A DNA stretch of 64,000 bases from Bog-756 sp963699105 (GTDB taxonomy: Bacteria > Actinomycetota > Acidimicrobiia > Acidimicrobiales > RAAP-2): assembly GCA_963699105.1 (NCBI GenBank), contig CAVOTI010000003.1:248001-312000 (forward strand), given 5' to 3'. Shown here piece by piece: positions 36,810 to 44,292 of the stretch. The stretch's first letter is position 1. Every line of letters starts with the position of its first letter. The translations under genes and the position numbers were made by a program. Under the pieces are notes generated by a model. The model was given only the letters and a program-made list of their open reading frames with translations, did not search any database and was not told the origin of the DNA.

Positions 36810-37559
36810 TCAGCCGGCCGGCGGGGAGGAGACCCCGACCGAGCGGATCGCCGGCATGGTCACGTCGGGGGCGTTGTCCTCCAGGTGTGACTGGTAGAAG
36901 CTCATGACTTGCAGCTCGATACTGAGATCGACGTAGCGCAGGAGCACCTCGGGCGGCACCTCGAGCACCCGGGGGGCGAAATTGAGCATCGAGCGAACCC
37001 CGGCCCCGATCATGGAGTCGGCCACCTGCTGGGCTACCGAGGGCGGAGTGGTGATGACGCCGATGGCCAGTGGCAGTCGGGCGACGACCCGCGCCAGTTC
37101 GCCGGTGTGACGTACCACGATGCCGTCCACCTCCTCGCCGATGATGGTCGAGTCGGTGTCGAACAGTGCCGCTACCGAGAAGTTCCGGGCGGCGAAACCC
37201 TGGGACCGGGCGAGGGCCCGGCCCAGGTTCCCGACCCCGGCGATCACCACCGGCCACACCCGGTCGAGCCCGAGCTGACGGTCGATCTGTTCGATGAGGA
37301 AGGCGGCGTCGTACCCGGCCCCCCTGGTCCCGAACGAGCCGAGCAGAGACAGGTCCTTGCGCACCTTGGCGGCATTGAGGCGAGCGGCGGAGGCCAATAC
37401 CTCCGACGACACGGTCGAGGTGCCCGACCGCAACAGCTCCTCGAGGATGCGCTGGTAGACGGGAAGGCGGGCCACGGTGGCCTCGGGGATTCGCCGGGAG
37501 TTCGACGCGGCCTGGGCCGGCAGCGAGCGGGAAAGGGGTGAGGAGGGGTCGCCTGGCAC
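36810..37559 (-). CDS. rex: Redox-sensing transcriptional repressor Rex
   Basis: Senses the NADH/NAD+ ratio and represses respiratory and fermentative genes when NADH is low. The winged helix is at about residues 15-70 (LPVYQRILEELLRSGTSTVS, RKDLSLLGSFGTRGAGY). The Rossmann domain contains WPVVIAGVGNLGRALA, and the C-terminal swapped helix contains LRYVDLSIELQVMSFYQ. GTG 37559 gives 249 residues; the frame stays open upstream through a proline/histidine-rich repeat that is more likely leader. In Streptomyces rex heads hemACD and regulates nuo; both targets are in this window. No clear Rex operator was found upstream. Confidence 0.92.
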   Translation of the reverse strand: MPGDPSSPLSRSLPAQAASNSRRIPEATVARLPVYQRILEELLRSGTSTVSSEVLASAARLNAAKVRKDLSLLGSFGTRGAGYDAAFLIEQIDRQLGLDRVWPVVIAGVGNLGRALARSQGFAARNFSVAALFDTDSTIIGEEVDGIVVRHTGELARVVARLPLAIGVITTPPSVAQQVADSMIGAGVRSMLNFAPRVLEVPPEVLLRYVDLSIELQVMSFYQSHLEDNAPDVTMPAIRSVGVSSPPAG

Positions 37560-37622
37560 AGCTCGGATCGTAGGACCGCCGGGTCCGCTGTGGAAAACCG
37601 GGGCCCGGTGGGGCGGTGGGTG

Positions 37623-37658
37623 GGGCTCGGTCGGATGGGCGGGCTCGGTCGGATGGGC
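37623..37658. repeat. Two 18-base direct repeats upstream of rex
   Basis: Two adjacent copies of GGGCTCGGTCGGATGGGC in the rex leader region. They lie 25 bases from the bipartite palindromic element at 37684, which parallels the GC-rich repeat beside the other copy at 7.1 kb. No coding character is visible. Confidence 0.7.
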
Positions 37659-37683
37659 GGGCACGAAGGGCGGGAGCGTCGGC

Positions 37684-37731
37684 CAATTGGTTCTGCATTT
37701 GACCGACCCTTGGTATGTCACATACTGGTGG
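37684..37731. promoter_or_regulatory. Bipartite palindromic element, copy 2
   Basis: CAATTGGTTCTGC (37684-37696) and, 28 bases from its first base, GGTATGTCACATAC (37712-37725) containing the perfect palindrome GTATGT-C-ACATAC, then TGGTGG. Compared with copy 1 (7174-7225) the first block is identical, the spacing is identical, and the arm change G to T is matched by C to A in the other arm. It lies 3' of the SAM hydroxide adenosyltransferase gene and about 125 bases upstream of rex. It does not match the known Rex consensus. Confidence 0.6.
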
Positions 37732-37800
37732 TCTGTTATCTGCGGAAGCACATGGCCGATGGAGCTGGACCGCCTGGTGGCCCGGCCATGGCAATTCCGC

Positions 37801-38778
37801 TCAGGGCGTGGGCGAGGCGACGATCCCGACCTGGGCCCCCGGACCCGAAATGTGGAGAAGGTCGGCGGCCGAAGCGCGGTCGAGGACCAGGGCGACCGAC
37901 CCGTTTGCGTCGGTCATCAGACCCAGCTCGCCCTGGTCGAGCTGGCCGAAGGCCCTCACCCACCGGACCGGCACCGAACGTCCGGCCGGTTCGCCCCCGC
38001 CGGCGTCGGGCTCCACGGTCACCCGAGCGGAACCCCCCGGGACCAGGCCCGACGCCATCAGCCGGCCCGGATCCAGGGTCAACTGGACGTTGCCGAACCG
38101 GTCGATCCAGCCGACCGAAGCCACGGCATCGAACCCGTCCCTGGCCGGGGCGGTCCCGCGGCCAGGTTGATTCCCGCCCGAGTCAGCCGACACCAGGGTG
38201 GACGGGTCGACCTCGGAGCCGAGCCTGGTCGGGTCACCGCCGAGCACCAGGTGGGCCGCGGCCGGGGCGAAGACGTCCCTTCCGTCGAACGTGGGCCCGG
38301 GGCGGCTCCGCCACGGGTCGCCTGCACCCGCCTCCCGGGCGACGTCGGTGGCCGGATCGGCGGGTCGACCGGCACGGAGCTCGATGACCCGGACGACCCC
38401 GCCCAGAACGTCGGCCCCGGGGACCAGGAGTCCGTTGTCGGGACCGACGAGCCAGGTCGGACCGGACAGGACCGAGGACCGGTCGGACCCGGCCGCGTCA
38501 GCCACGGCCACGGCCACGGCCACGGCCCGGCGTCCGGTTCCGACCCCGGGGTCGACCACGGCCAGCACCACCCCGGGACCGAGGTGCGACACACTGCGGG
38601 CCAGCATCGATCCGCCGGCGGCGACGTCGAACGGTGGTACCTGGTGGGAGAGATCGATGACGGTGACACCGGAGGCCAGGCGATGCAGCACGGCATGCAC
38701 CACGCCGACGAACTCGTCAGCGGTGCCGTAGTCGGACAGGAAGAAGATGGCCGGCGGGGGCTGCCCGGCCGTCACCAC
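37801..38778 (-). CDS. SAM hydroxide adenosyltransferase (DUF62 / chlorinase-fluorinase family)
   Basis: Most bacterial members hydrolyse S-adenosylmethionine to adenosine and methionine; a few halogenate it. The 325-residue protein shows FFLSDYGTADEFVGVVHAVL at the start, VIDLSHQVPPFDV, VVDPGVGTGRRAVAV, LVGPDNGLLVPG and, in the C-terminal barrel, GWIDRFGNVQLTL. The usual halogenase-specific residues are not evident, so hydrolase is the more likely activity. A six-base repeat (GCCACG) at about 38503-38525 encodes an AVAVAVA run. The gene is intact, 87 bases after proC's stop. Confidence 0.87.
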   Translation of the reverse strand: MVTAGQPPPAIFFLSDYGTADEFVGVVHAVLHRLASGVTVIDLSHQVPPFDVAAGGSMLARSVSHLGPGVVLAVVDPGVGTGRRAVAVAVAVADAAGSDRSSVLSGPTWLVGPDNGLLVPGADVLGGVVRVIELRAGRPADPATDVAREAGAGDPWRSRPGPTFDGRDVFAPAAAHLVLGGDPTRLGSEVDPSTLVSADSGGNQPGRGTAPARDGFDAVASVGWIDRFGNVQLTLDPGRLMASGLVPGGSARVTVEPDAGGGEPAGRSVPVRWVRAFGQLDQGELGLMTDANGSVALVLDRASAADLLHISGPGAQVGIVASPTP

Positions 38779-38865
38779 CGCTCCTGACTGCGGATCCGGT
38801 GGACGGGGCGACCGGTCACGGATCAGCCGGATTCCTCCCGGGGCCGGGCCGACACCGGGCCACCC

Positions 38866-39657
38866 TCACCGCCCCAGCTGTCTCGACCGCTCGGTGGCCG
38901 CCGCTATCGCCTCGATGAACGCCGACCGGACCGCCTTGAACTCCAGGGTGCGGAGCGCGGCGGCCGTGGTGCCTCCCGGCGAGGTGACGGCGGCCCGGAG
39001 CTCACCGGGCTCCTCCCCCGTCTCCGCCATCAGGCGCGCCGATCCGAGGATGGTGCCGATGACCAGGTCACGGCTCACTTGCCGGGGCAGCCCGGCGGCC
39101 ACCCCGCCCTCGATCATCGCCTCCGCCACCACGAAGACGTAGGCCGGGCCCGATCCGGAAATACCGGTCACGGCGTCGAGCTGGCGCTCGGGGAGCCTGA
39201 CCACTACACCCACCGAGCCGAGGATTCCCTCCGCCCAATCGAGGTCGGCGGCCGTGGCCGCCTCCCCGCCCGACAGACCGGCCACCCCGGCTCCGATCAG
39301 TGAAGGCGTGTTGGGCATGGCCCGCACCACCACGGCCCCCGGGGCCAACGAGGCCTCGAGACGAGACGTCGACAGTCCGGCCACGATCGACAGCACCCGG
39401 GTGATCCCGACGGCGCCCAATGTGCGGAGCACGGCTTCGGCCACCTCGGGCTTGACGGCCAGGAGGGCGCTGTCGGCGGCCACCGGCCCCTCCACCACCT
39501 GCAACCCGGGATGGGCGGCGGCCAGACGCTGGCGCTGGGCCGGATCGGGGTCGCTCACCGCCAGTTCTTCCACCGGTGCCCAACCGGCCGAGATCAGACC
39601 GGACAGCAGGGCCGAGCCCATCTTCCCGCCCCCGACCACCAGCAACCTCGCTGCCAT
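38866..39657 (-). CDS. proC: Pyrroline-5-carboxylate reductase
   Basis: Last step of proline biosynthesis, reducing pyrroline-5-carboxylate with NAD(P)H. The 263 residues begin with a Rossmann motif (LLVVGGGKMGSALLSGLI), then ALLAVKPEVAEAVLRTLG, VVRAMPNTPSLIGAGVAGLS, and the substrate-binding helical region GISGSGPAYVFVVAEAM with VTSPGGTTAAALRTLE. All are standard ProC motifs. The ATG begins the Rossmann fold directly. A 115-base gap separates it from the YbjN gene upstream. Confidence 0.95.
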   Translation of the reverse strand: MAARLLVVGGGKMGSALLSGLISAGWAPVEELAVSDPDPAQRQRLAAAHPGLQVVEGPVAADSALLAVKPEVAEAVLRTLGAVGITRVLSIVAGLSTSRLEASLAPGAVVVRAMPNTPSLIGAGVAGLSGGEAATAADLDWAEGILGSVGVVVRLPERQLDAVTGISGSGPAYVFVVAEAMIEGGVAAGLPRQVSRDLVIGTILGSARLMAETGEEPGELRAAVTSPGGTTAAALRTLEFKAVRSAFIEAIAAATERSRQLGR

Positions 39658-39772
39658 GCGCTGAGACGCTACCAGCGGCCCGATTCGGCTCGGCGGGAAC
39701 CCCCAGGTCGGGTGAAGGACGGAGTCAGCCGCGGTCAGGTGGATCTATCCATCGGCCGAGTCACCGCTCGAG

Positions 39773-40279
39773 TCACCGCTCGGAAGGAGGCCGTCGGCGG
39801 TAGCGGCCCTCGTACCCGATGCTCATGGCCGTGGGGAAGCAGTCGTCGGTGTAGGCCAGTGACGCCCCCATGATCCGATCCAGCTCCTCCTCGTCCACCC
39901 GCTCGACCGGGACCCTGCCGACGAGGTAGACGGCGTCCTCGGGACCGAGAGCGAAGCTCATGCCCAGCAGATCGGCGTTCTTCTTGAGCAGGTACTCCCA
40001 CGTGGCTTCGATGTTGGTCTCCGGACCGGGCATGAACTGCGTCTCGTGGTGGAGGGTGCGCTGCCGGAGCGTCAGCCACACCGTCACGAACTCCTTCTCC
40101 TCGCCCCGCAGGCGCAGGTACCAGCGGGGCGCCCCGGTCACCGGGTCCCCCCCGGGCTGACGATCGACGGCCACCAGGGCTCCCTCCGACGCCAGCTCGC
40201 GCTGGCCCCACCCGTCGATCAGTGCACACACCGCCTGGCGCTCGGCGGGGCCCAGCAGCCCGCTCCAGCGATCGCTCAC
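39773..40279 (-). CDS. YbjN-domain protein
   Basis: A 168-residue cytosolic protein of the YbjN family, related in fold to type III secretion chaperones but not itself a secretion component. Segments RLRGEEKEFVTVWLTLRQRTLHHE, split here as RLRGEEKEFVTVWL and RQRTLHHETQFMP, plus LLGMSFALGPEDAVYLVGRVP, are family-typical. It follows mshA by 13 bases on the same strand; the mycobacterial mshA gene also has a YbjN-like neighbour. The 3' end contains a duplicated 12-base unit (GAGTCACCGCTC). Function is unknown. Confidence 0.82.
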   Translation of the reverse strand: MSDRWSGLLGPAERQAVCALIDGWGQRELASEGALVAVDRQPGGDPVTGAPRWYLRLRGEEKEFVTVWLTLRQRTLHHETQFMPGPETNIEATWEYLLKKNADLLGMSFALGPEDAVYLVGRVPVERVDEEELDRIMGASLAYTDDCFPTAMSIGYEGRYRRRPPSER

Positions 40280-40292
40280 CGGGCCGCGAGGT

Positions 40293-41555
40293 TCACGAGC
40301 ACTCGACCAGCCGGCCGGCGGTCAGCTCGGCGTAGATCTCGCGCAGCAGGTGGGCGGCCCGGGCCCAGGTGTAGCGACGGGCCCGGAGGACGGCGCCGGT
40401 GCCCAGCCGTTCGGCCAACAGCGGTTCGGCCAGGATCTGCCTGACCCAGCCGGCGAAGGCCTCGGGAGCCGGGTCCTCGACCAGGTAGCCGGTGCGGCCG
40501 TGGTCGACCAGGGTGCGCAGGCCGCCGACATCCGACGCCACCACCGGCGTGCCGCAGGCCGCCGCCTCCAGCGCCACCAGACCGAACGACTCCGACCGGC
40601 TCGGGACCAGGCACACGTCGGCCGCCCGGTAGTACGTGGACAGCAGCTCGTGGGGTCGGGGCGGCACGAAGATCACCCGGTCCCCGAGTCCCAACTCACC
40701 GACCAGGGCAGACGTCCGGGCCACCTCGGCCTCGCCCTGTGGGCCGCTCGGGCCGCCCACCACCACCAGATCGGCATCGGGATGGTCCCGGGACAGGGCG
40801 TGGAGGGTGCGCACGGCGACGGAGACGCCCTTCAGGGGTTGGATCCGTCCCACGAAGAGGAGCAGGGGTCCCCGACGAGGAAGGTCGAGGGCCCGCCGCG
40901 CCTGGGCACGGTCTCCCGGGCCGAAGAAGGCGTGGTCGACCCCGGGCGCCACGATGCGGATCCGGGAGGGATCGGCGCCGTACAGCTCGGAGATCTGGGC
41001 GGCCTCCACCGAGCACGAGGCCAGGACGGTGTCCGAGCAGCGGATGACGGTGGCCTCGGCCTCGGCCCGCTGATGGATGGCATCGGCCTCGACCTCTTCG
41101 GGGCTGGCTTCGGCCTTGACCCGGTCGAGGGTGTGAAACGTGCACACCAGCGGAAGGTTCAGCCGGTGCTTGATGATGTGCCCGGCCATGCCGCTCAGCC
41201 AGTAGTTGGCATGCACGGCGTCGAAGGGAAGTCCTTCACCGGGACCGAAGCCCTCCGAGCTCTGCATCCGCTTGAGCACGCCGTCGGCGAACTCCTCGAC
41301 GACCCGGGGAAGCTCCTCTTTGGCCATGTGGGTCGGTGGTCCGGCCGACACGTAGTGGACGCGGAAACCCGGCTCGATGTCGACGGTGGCCGGGAGGTCG
41401 TCGGTCCAGGCCCGGGTGAACACGTCGCACTCCACCCCGGCCCGGGCCAGCGCCGAGGAGAGCTCGCGGACGTACACGTTCATGCCCCCACCGTCGCCGA
41501 GGCCGGGCTGGGCCAGCGGAGACGTGTGCAACGAAAGAACAGCCAGGCGCCTCAT
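40293..41555 (-). CDS. mshA: D-inositol-3-phosphate glycosyltransferase
   Basis: GT4-family enzyme that transfers N-acetylglucosamine from UDP-GlcNAc to inositol-3-phosphate, the first step of mycothiol synthesis. The 420 residues contain GDGGGMNVYVRELSSALARAGVE with the acceptor-site glycine-rich loop (given here as GGMNVYVRELSSAL), HANYWLSGMAGH, LLFVGRIQPLKG and the nucleotide-sugar motif SRSESFGLVALEAAACGTPVV. These match MshA better than general GT4 proteins. It follows the XRE regulator by 29 bases and probably belongs to the sodX-led operon. Confidence 0.9.
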   Translation of the reverse strand: MRRLAVLSLHTSPLAQPGLGDGGGMNVYVRELSSALARAGVECDVFTRAWTDDLPATVDIEPGFRVHYVSAGPPTHMAKEELPRVVEEFADGVLKRMQSSEGFGPGEGLPFDAVHANYWLSGMAGHIIKHRLNLPLVCTFHTLDRVKAEASPEEVEADAIHQRAEAEATVIRCSDTVLASCSVEAAQISELYGADPSRIRIVAPGVDHAFFGPGDRAQARRALDLPRRGPLLLFVGRIQPLKGVSVAVRTLHALSRDHPDADLVVVGGPSGPQGEAEVARTSALVGELGLGDRVIFVPPRPHELLSTYYRAADVCLVPSRSESFGLVALEAAACGTPVVASDVGGLRTLVDHGRTGYLVEDPAPEAFAGWVRQILAEPLLAERLGTGAVLRARRYTWARAAHLLREIYAELTAGRLVECS

Positions 41556-41584
41556 GCAGAGTCGAGCCTACTGGGAGGCCCCGA

Positions 41585-42173
41585 TCAGTCGGAGTGCGAG
41601 GCGGTGCCGTTGACGGCGGCGGCCGATCCGACCACGGTGGCCTCGCCTTTTGCCCCGGTGACCCCCCCGGTGGACGCCGAGCCCGGATCGGTCGCCGGGG
41701 CCCGGTCGGAAGTCGCCGACCCCGGGGAGCCGGAGGAGCCGGAGGACCCCGAGGGCCGCCCGGAGGAGCCCCGGTCGGCATCGGCCACCGCCTCGTTCTC
41801 GTGGCGGAACGAGAGGTAGATGCGCATCATCGCCTGGCGCTGCTCCTCGGTGAGGTGGTGGTCGGCGAAGATGTGGCGGGACAGGTCGGTGTCACCGTCG
41901 GGCTTGTCGAGGATGCCGGCCTGGACGTAGAGGGTCTCGGCCGAGATCCGCAGCGCCCGGGCTATCTGCTGGAGGATCTCCGCCGACGGCCGTCGCAGGC
42001 CTCGCTCGATCTGGCTCAGGTACGGGTTGGAGATGCCGGCCAGCTCGGACAGTCGGCGCAGTGAGAGGCGGGCCGAGTTGCGCTGCTCCCGGATGAACGA
42101 CCCGAGCTCGTTGAACTTCTCGGGCAGCTCCTTGACGAACTGACTGCCCTCGCCGCGCTCGGTGCTCCATCAT
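41585..42173 (-). CDS. XRE-family HTH regulator with Ser/Gly/Thr-rich tail (one frameshift)
   Basis: An HTH regulator similar to the widespread actinobacterial Rv0474-type protein. From about residue 25: LGSFIREQRNSARLSLRRLS, then ELAGISNPYLSQIERGLRRP, and RALRISAETLYVQAGILD. The C-terminal 70 residues are a low-complexity S/G/A/T/P tail. The domain frame has no start codon after its upstream stop. ATG 42173, overlapping the rsiG-like stop by four bases, is in another frame, so a one-base indel near 42150 is proposed. The RsiG-XRE-MshA order suggests one transcript. Confidence 0.8.
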
Positions 42174-42712
42174 GAGAGGAGCCCGTCGACCGAGGCACGC
42201 CCGGTCTTGTGCCGCTCGACCAGTTCGGCCTGGAGCGTGTCGATGCGCTCGTGGAGTGCCCGCCGATCGGCGGACACCCGGCTCTCGATGGCCTCGAGTC
42301 TTCTGGCCATGCCGTTCAACTGATCGGTGTCGAGATCCGACAGGGTGGCGAGCTCGTCGACCCCGAGCACGGCATCGAGCTCGGCGGTGAGATCCGCCTC
42401 GTCGGTGTCGGGAGAGAGCAGTTGGGGTGTCCGGCCCGGGCCGTTGGGGCGACCGGGCCCCGATGACAGGATGCTCGGGAGGTCGTCCACCAGGTCGCCC
42501 AAGCCCCGCCCCTCATCCGAACCGGAGTGCTCGAGGTAGGTGTGGACGATGTCCAGGCGGCCCTGGATGAGGCGGCGAAGGTAGGACAGGGCGACCTCGG
42601 CCTCCTGGCACTCGGTGCGCATGGACCGGATGTCAGCCAGTGACCGCTCCCCGATGTCGTCGAGGTAGGTGCTGGCCAAAATGCGATCGAGGTCGTCCTT
42701 GTGGCTGGGCAT
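42170..42712 (-). CDS. rsiG: RsiG-like anti-sigma protein with two c-di-GMP-binding motifs
   Basis: A 180-residue, largely coiled-coil protein. Streptomyces RsiG binds cyclic-di-GMP through E-x3-S-x2-R-x3-Q-x3-D in each of two antiparallel helices and then sequesters the sporulation/motility sigma factor WhiG. Here the first helix has E39, S43, R46, Q50, D54 (EVALSYLRRLIQGRLD), a perfect match. The second helix has E143, S147, R150, H154, D158 (ESRVSADRRALHERID), perfect except for His in place of Gln. A variable acidic linker of about 75 residues joins them. The start shares a base with the sodX stop (TGATG). No sigma factor gene lies in the window. RsiG identity is from the motif pair; the partner is unknown. 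Confidence 0.78.
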   Translation of the reverse strand: MPSHKDDLDRILASTYLDDIGERSLADIRSMRTECQEAEVALSYLRRLIQGRLDIVHTYLEHSGSDEGRGLGDLVDDLPSILSSGPGRPNGPGRTPQLLSPDTDEADLTAELDAVLGVDELATLSDLDTDQLNGMARRLEAIESRVSADRRALHERIDTLQAELVERHKTGRASVDGLLS

Positions 42713-43197
42713 CAGGGTCGATCGTACTCCCCCGCCCGGGGCACAGGCCCCCTTCGACCGGTCGGGGCGTACCGGTAGACCGCCCGACCGACGACCGACG
42801 ACCGGGGCACCGGGCCGAACGTGCGGCTGTCGGTGCTGGCTCCGGGGGCGTCACCCACCACCTCGAGGGTGTCGTCATGATGGTGGACGGCCCGCACCCG
42901 CTTGATCAGAAGTCGCCGCCCATCCCTCGGATCGCCCACCGCCACGACCTGCCCGGGCCTCGGTCTCGGACAGGGGATCCAGGGCATCGCCACCACGATG
43001 AGCCGATCGCCCGGATCCAGGGCCGGCGACATCGACGCCCCCACCACCTCGACCCGGCGGATCCCGAGCCGGAGGGCGTCGAGCAACAGGCCGAGGGCGA
43101 CGGCGACCACGGCGGCGGTGACCACACGCCGTCTTCCGACACCGGCCGGTACCGGGACCGGGCCCGTGCTCGCACGGCGGCGATCTCGGTCCGTCAT
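42712..43197 (-). CDS. sodX: Nickel-type superoxide dismutase maturation protease
   Basis: S26-family membrane peptidase that removes the SodN propeptide to expose the Ni-binding N-terminal histidine. One N-terminal helix (about residues 25-42) is followed by VVGASMSPALDPGDRLIV with catalytic Ser55, and RRLLIKRVRAV with catalytic Lys99, then DAPGASTDSRTFGPVPRSSVVGRAVYRY, given here as STDSRTFGPVP, the S26 end box. ATG 43197 gives 161 residues. It is divergent from sodN, with 120 bases between starts, the standard arrangement. It leads a run of overlapping genes (sodX, rsiG-like, XRE). Confidence 0.92.
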   Translation of the reverse strand: MTDRDRRRASTGPVPVPAGVGRRRVVTAAVVAVALGLLLDALRLGIRRVEVVGASMSPALDPGDRLIVVAMPWIPCPRPRPGQVVAVGDPRDGRRLLIKRVRAVHHHDDTLEVVGDAPGASTDSRTFGPVPRSSVVGRAVYRYAPTGRRGPVPRAGEYDRP

Positions 43198-43317
43198 CCC
43201 GGGTGATTCGCCTCCGGCATCGTGGGTAAGGTGAGGCCACCGGGCGCCATCGCCCACGTCTGTACCCTGACCCTCGTCACCTGAGGCCAATCACCGTGAG
43301 ACAAAGGAGCATCGCCC

Positions 43318-43734
43318 ATGCGTATCGTTGACCACCTGATCGCCGCCGTGGACCGTCTGTCGCCACCCGAGGCCGTCCACGCCCACTGCGACCTGCCTTG
43401 CGGTGTCTACGATCCCGCCCAGGCCCGCATCGAGGCAGAGTCGATCAAGGGCACCCTCCAGAAGTTCAACGACAGTGACGACGTGAACTTCAGGACCCGG
43501 GCCATCCTCATCAAGGAGGAGCGCGCCGAGCTGGTCAAGCACCACCTCTGGGTGCTGTGGACCGACTACTTCAAGCCGGAGCATCTCGAGAAGTACCCCC
43601 AGCTGCACGACCTGTTCTGGAAGGCCACCAAGAAGGCGGGCGACGCCAAGAAGTCCACCGACGTCGCCGTGGCCGACGAGCTCCTGGCCCAGATCGCCGA
43701 GATCGACAAGATCTTCTGGGAGACCAAGAAGTAG
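43318..43734 (+). CDS. sodN: Nickel superoxide dismutase
   Basis: Cytosolic Ni-SOD, 138 residues with a 22-residue propeptide. The mature N-terminus would be HCDLPCGVYDPAQARIEAES; His23 (mature 1), Cys24 (2) and Cys28 (6) form the nickel hook, and Tyr31 (9) is the active-site tyrosine. SodX cleaves after Ala22. The rest forms the usual four-helix bundle, including WVLWTDYFKPEHLEKYP. A good AAAGGAG site lies 8 bases before the ATG. A 5-base-pair inverted repeat GGGCG/CGCCC (43242-43255) and a TACCCT hexamer (43263-43268) lie upstream and may be regulatory. Confidence 0.97.
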   Translation: MRIVDHLIAAVDRLSPPEAVHAHCDLPCGVYDPAQARIEAESIKGTLQKFNDSDDVNFRTRAILIKEERAELVKHHLWVLWTDYFKPEHLEKYPQLHDLFWKATKKAGDAKKSTDVAVADELLAQIAEIDKIFWETKK

Positions 43735-43760
43735 CCGCAGACGGGGGCGACCATCGCCGG

Positions 43761-43901
43761 TCACGGCTGCCACCAACGGTGCCGGGTGCCGTCGGTCGGC
43801 TGAGCCTTGGGCTTCTCGTCCCGGCGGGGGCGGCGGCGGACCACCGTCCAGGCGATGGTGGGAACGGCCAACACCGCCAGCAGGACCAGCACGTCGGTCA
43901 C
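43761..43901 (-). CDS. Small single-helix membrane protein, 46 residues
   Basis: Starts at GTG 43901 (VTDVLVLLAVLAVPTIAWTVV), one hydrophobic helix at about residues 3-21 followed by a basic tail (RRRPRRDEKPKAQP). AAGGGG lies 13 bases upstream of the start. It begins 40 bases after the stop of the DksA/TraR-like gene on the same strand and is convergent with sodN. No family is recognised; helix plus positive-inside tail is the only clear property. It could be a leftover open frame, but codon usage looks like its neighbours. Confidence 0.5.
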   Translation of the reverse strand: MTDVLVLLAVLAVPTIAWTVVRRRPRRDEKPKAQPTDGTRHRWWQP

Positions 43902-43941
43902 CGACGTCGGCCCCTTGCTCCGGGGTGCTGGCCAGGCCCGG

Positions 43942-44244
43942 TCAACCGTCGGCGGGAACGGATGCGCAGTTGGCGCAGTGGCGCGCCGTCGGTGCCTCGG
44001 CCAGGCGGGAATCGTCGATGACGGCCCCGCACTGGTGGCAGCGGCCATAGGTGCCGTCGTCCAGGCGGGCCAGCGCCGATTCGACTTCGTCGAGCAGCCG
44101 GTCGACCTGGTCGATGGATGTCTCGGGAGCCAGAGGGTCCCGTCGGTTCTCCTCCCCTTCGCCACCGCCTTCCGCCGGGGTGGTGCCGGCCGGTTGCGGG
44201 GCTCCCCCGGTCGGCGGATGCTCGTCTGCCAGCTCGGTCTCCAT
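43942..44244 (-). CDS. TraR/DksA-type C4 zinc-finger protein
   Basis: A 100-residue protein with a charged, proline-rich N-terminus, then ETSIDQVDRLLDEVESALARL and the zinc finger CHQC with CANC 23 residues later, in the setting DDGTYGRCHQCGAVIDDSRL. This is the short DksA/TraR-like class common in actinobacteria, likely to bind in or near the RNA polymerase secondary channel; the coiled-coil is much shorter than in E. coli DksA. A TACGAT hexamer (44258-44253) ends 8 bases before the ATG, so the message may be leaderless. Confidence 0.85.
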   Translation of the reverse strand: METELADEHPPTGGAPQPAGTTPAEGGGEGEENRRDPLAPETSIDQVDRLLDEVESALARLDDGTYGRCHQCGAVIDDSRLAEAPTARHCANCASVPADG

Positions 44245-44292
44245 GGGTGAGGATCGTACCCCGGGCCCAGGTCGGCACCGTAGGGTGAGGAG

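Noticed and set aside
37712..37726. The palindrome upstream of rex as a Rex operator.
   Set aside because: The known Rex site is TTGTGAA with an inverted partner. This one shares only the inner TGT/ACA and has an identical relative 30 kb away near unrelated genes.
43291..43776. A 161-codon - strand frame opposite sodN.
   Set aside because: It lies wholly antisense to the confidently identified Ni-SOD and has no domain.
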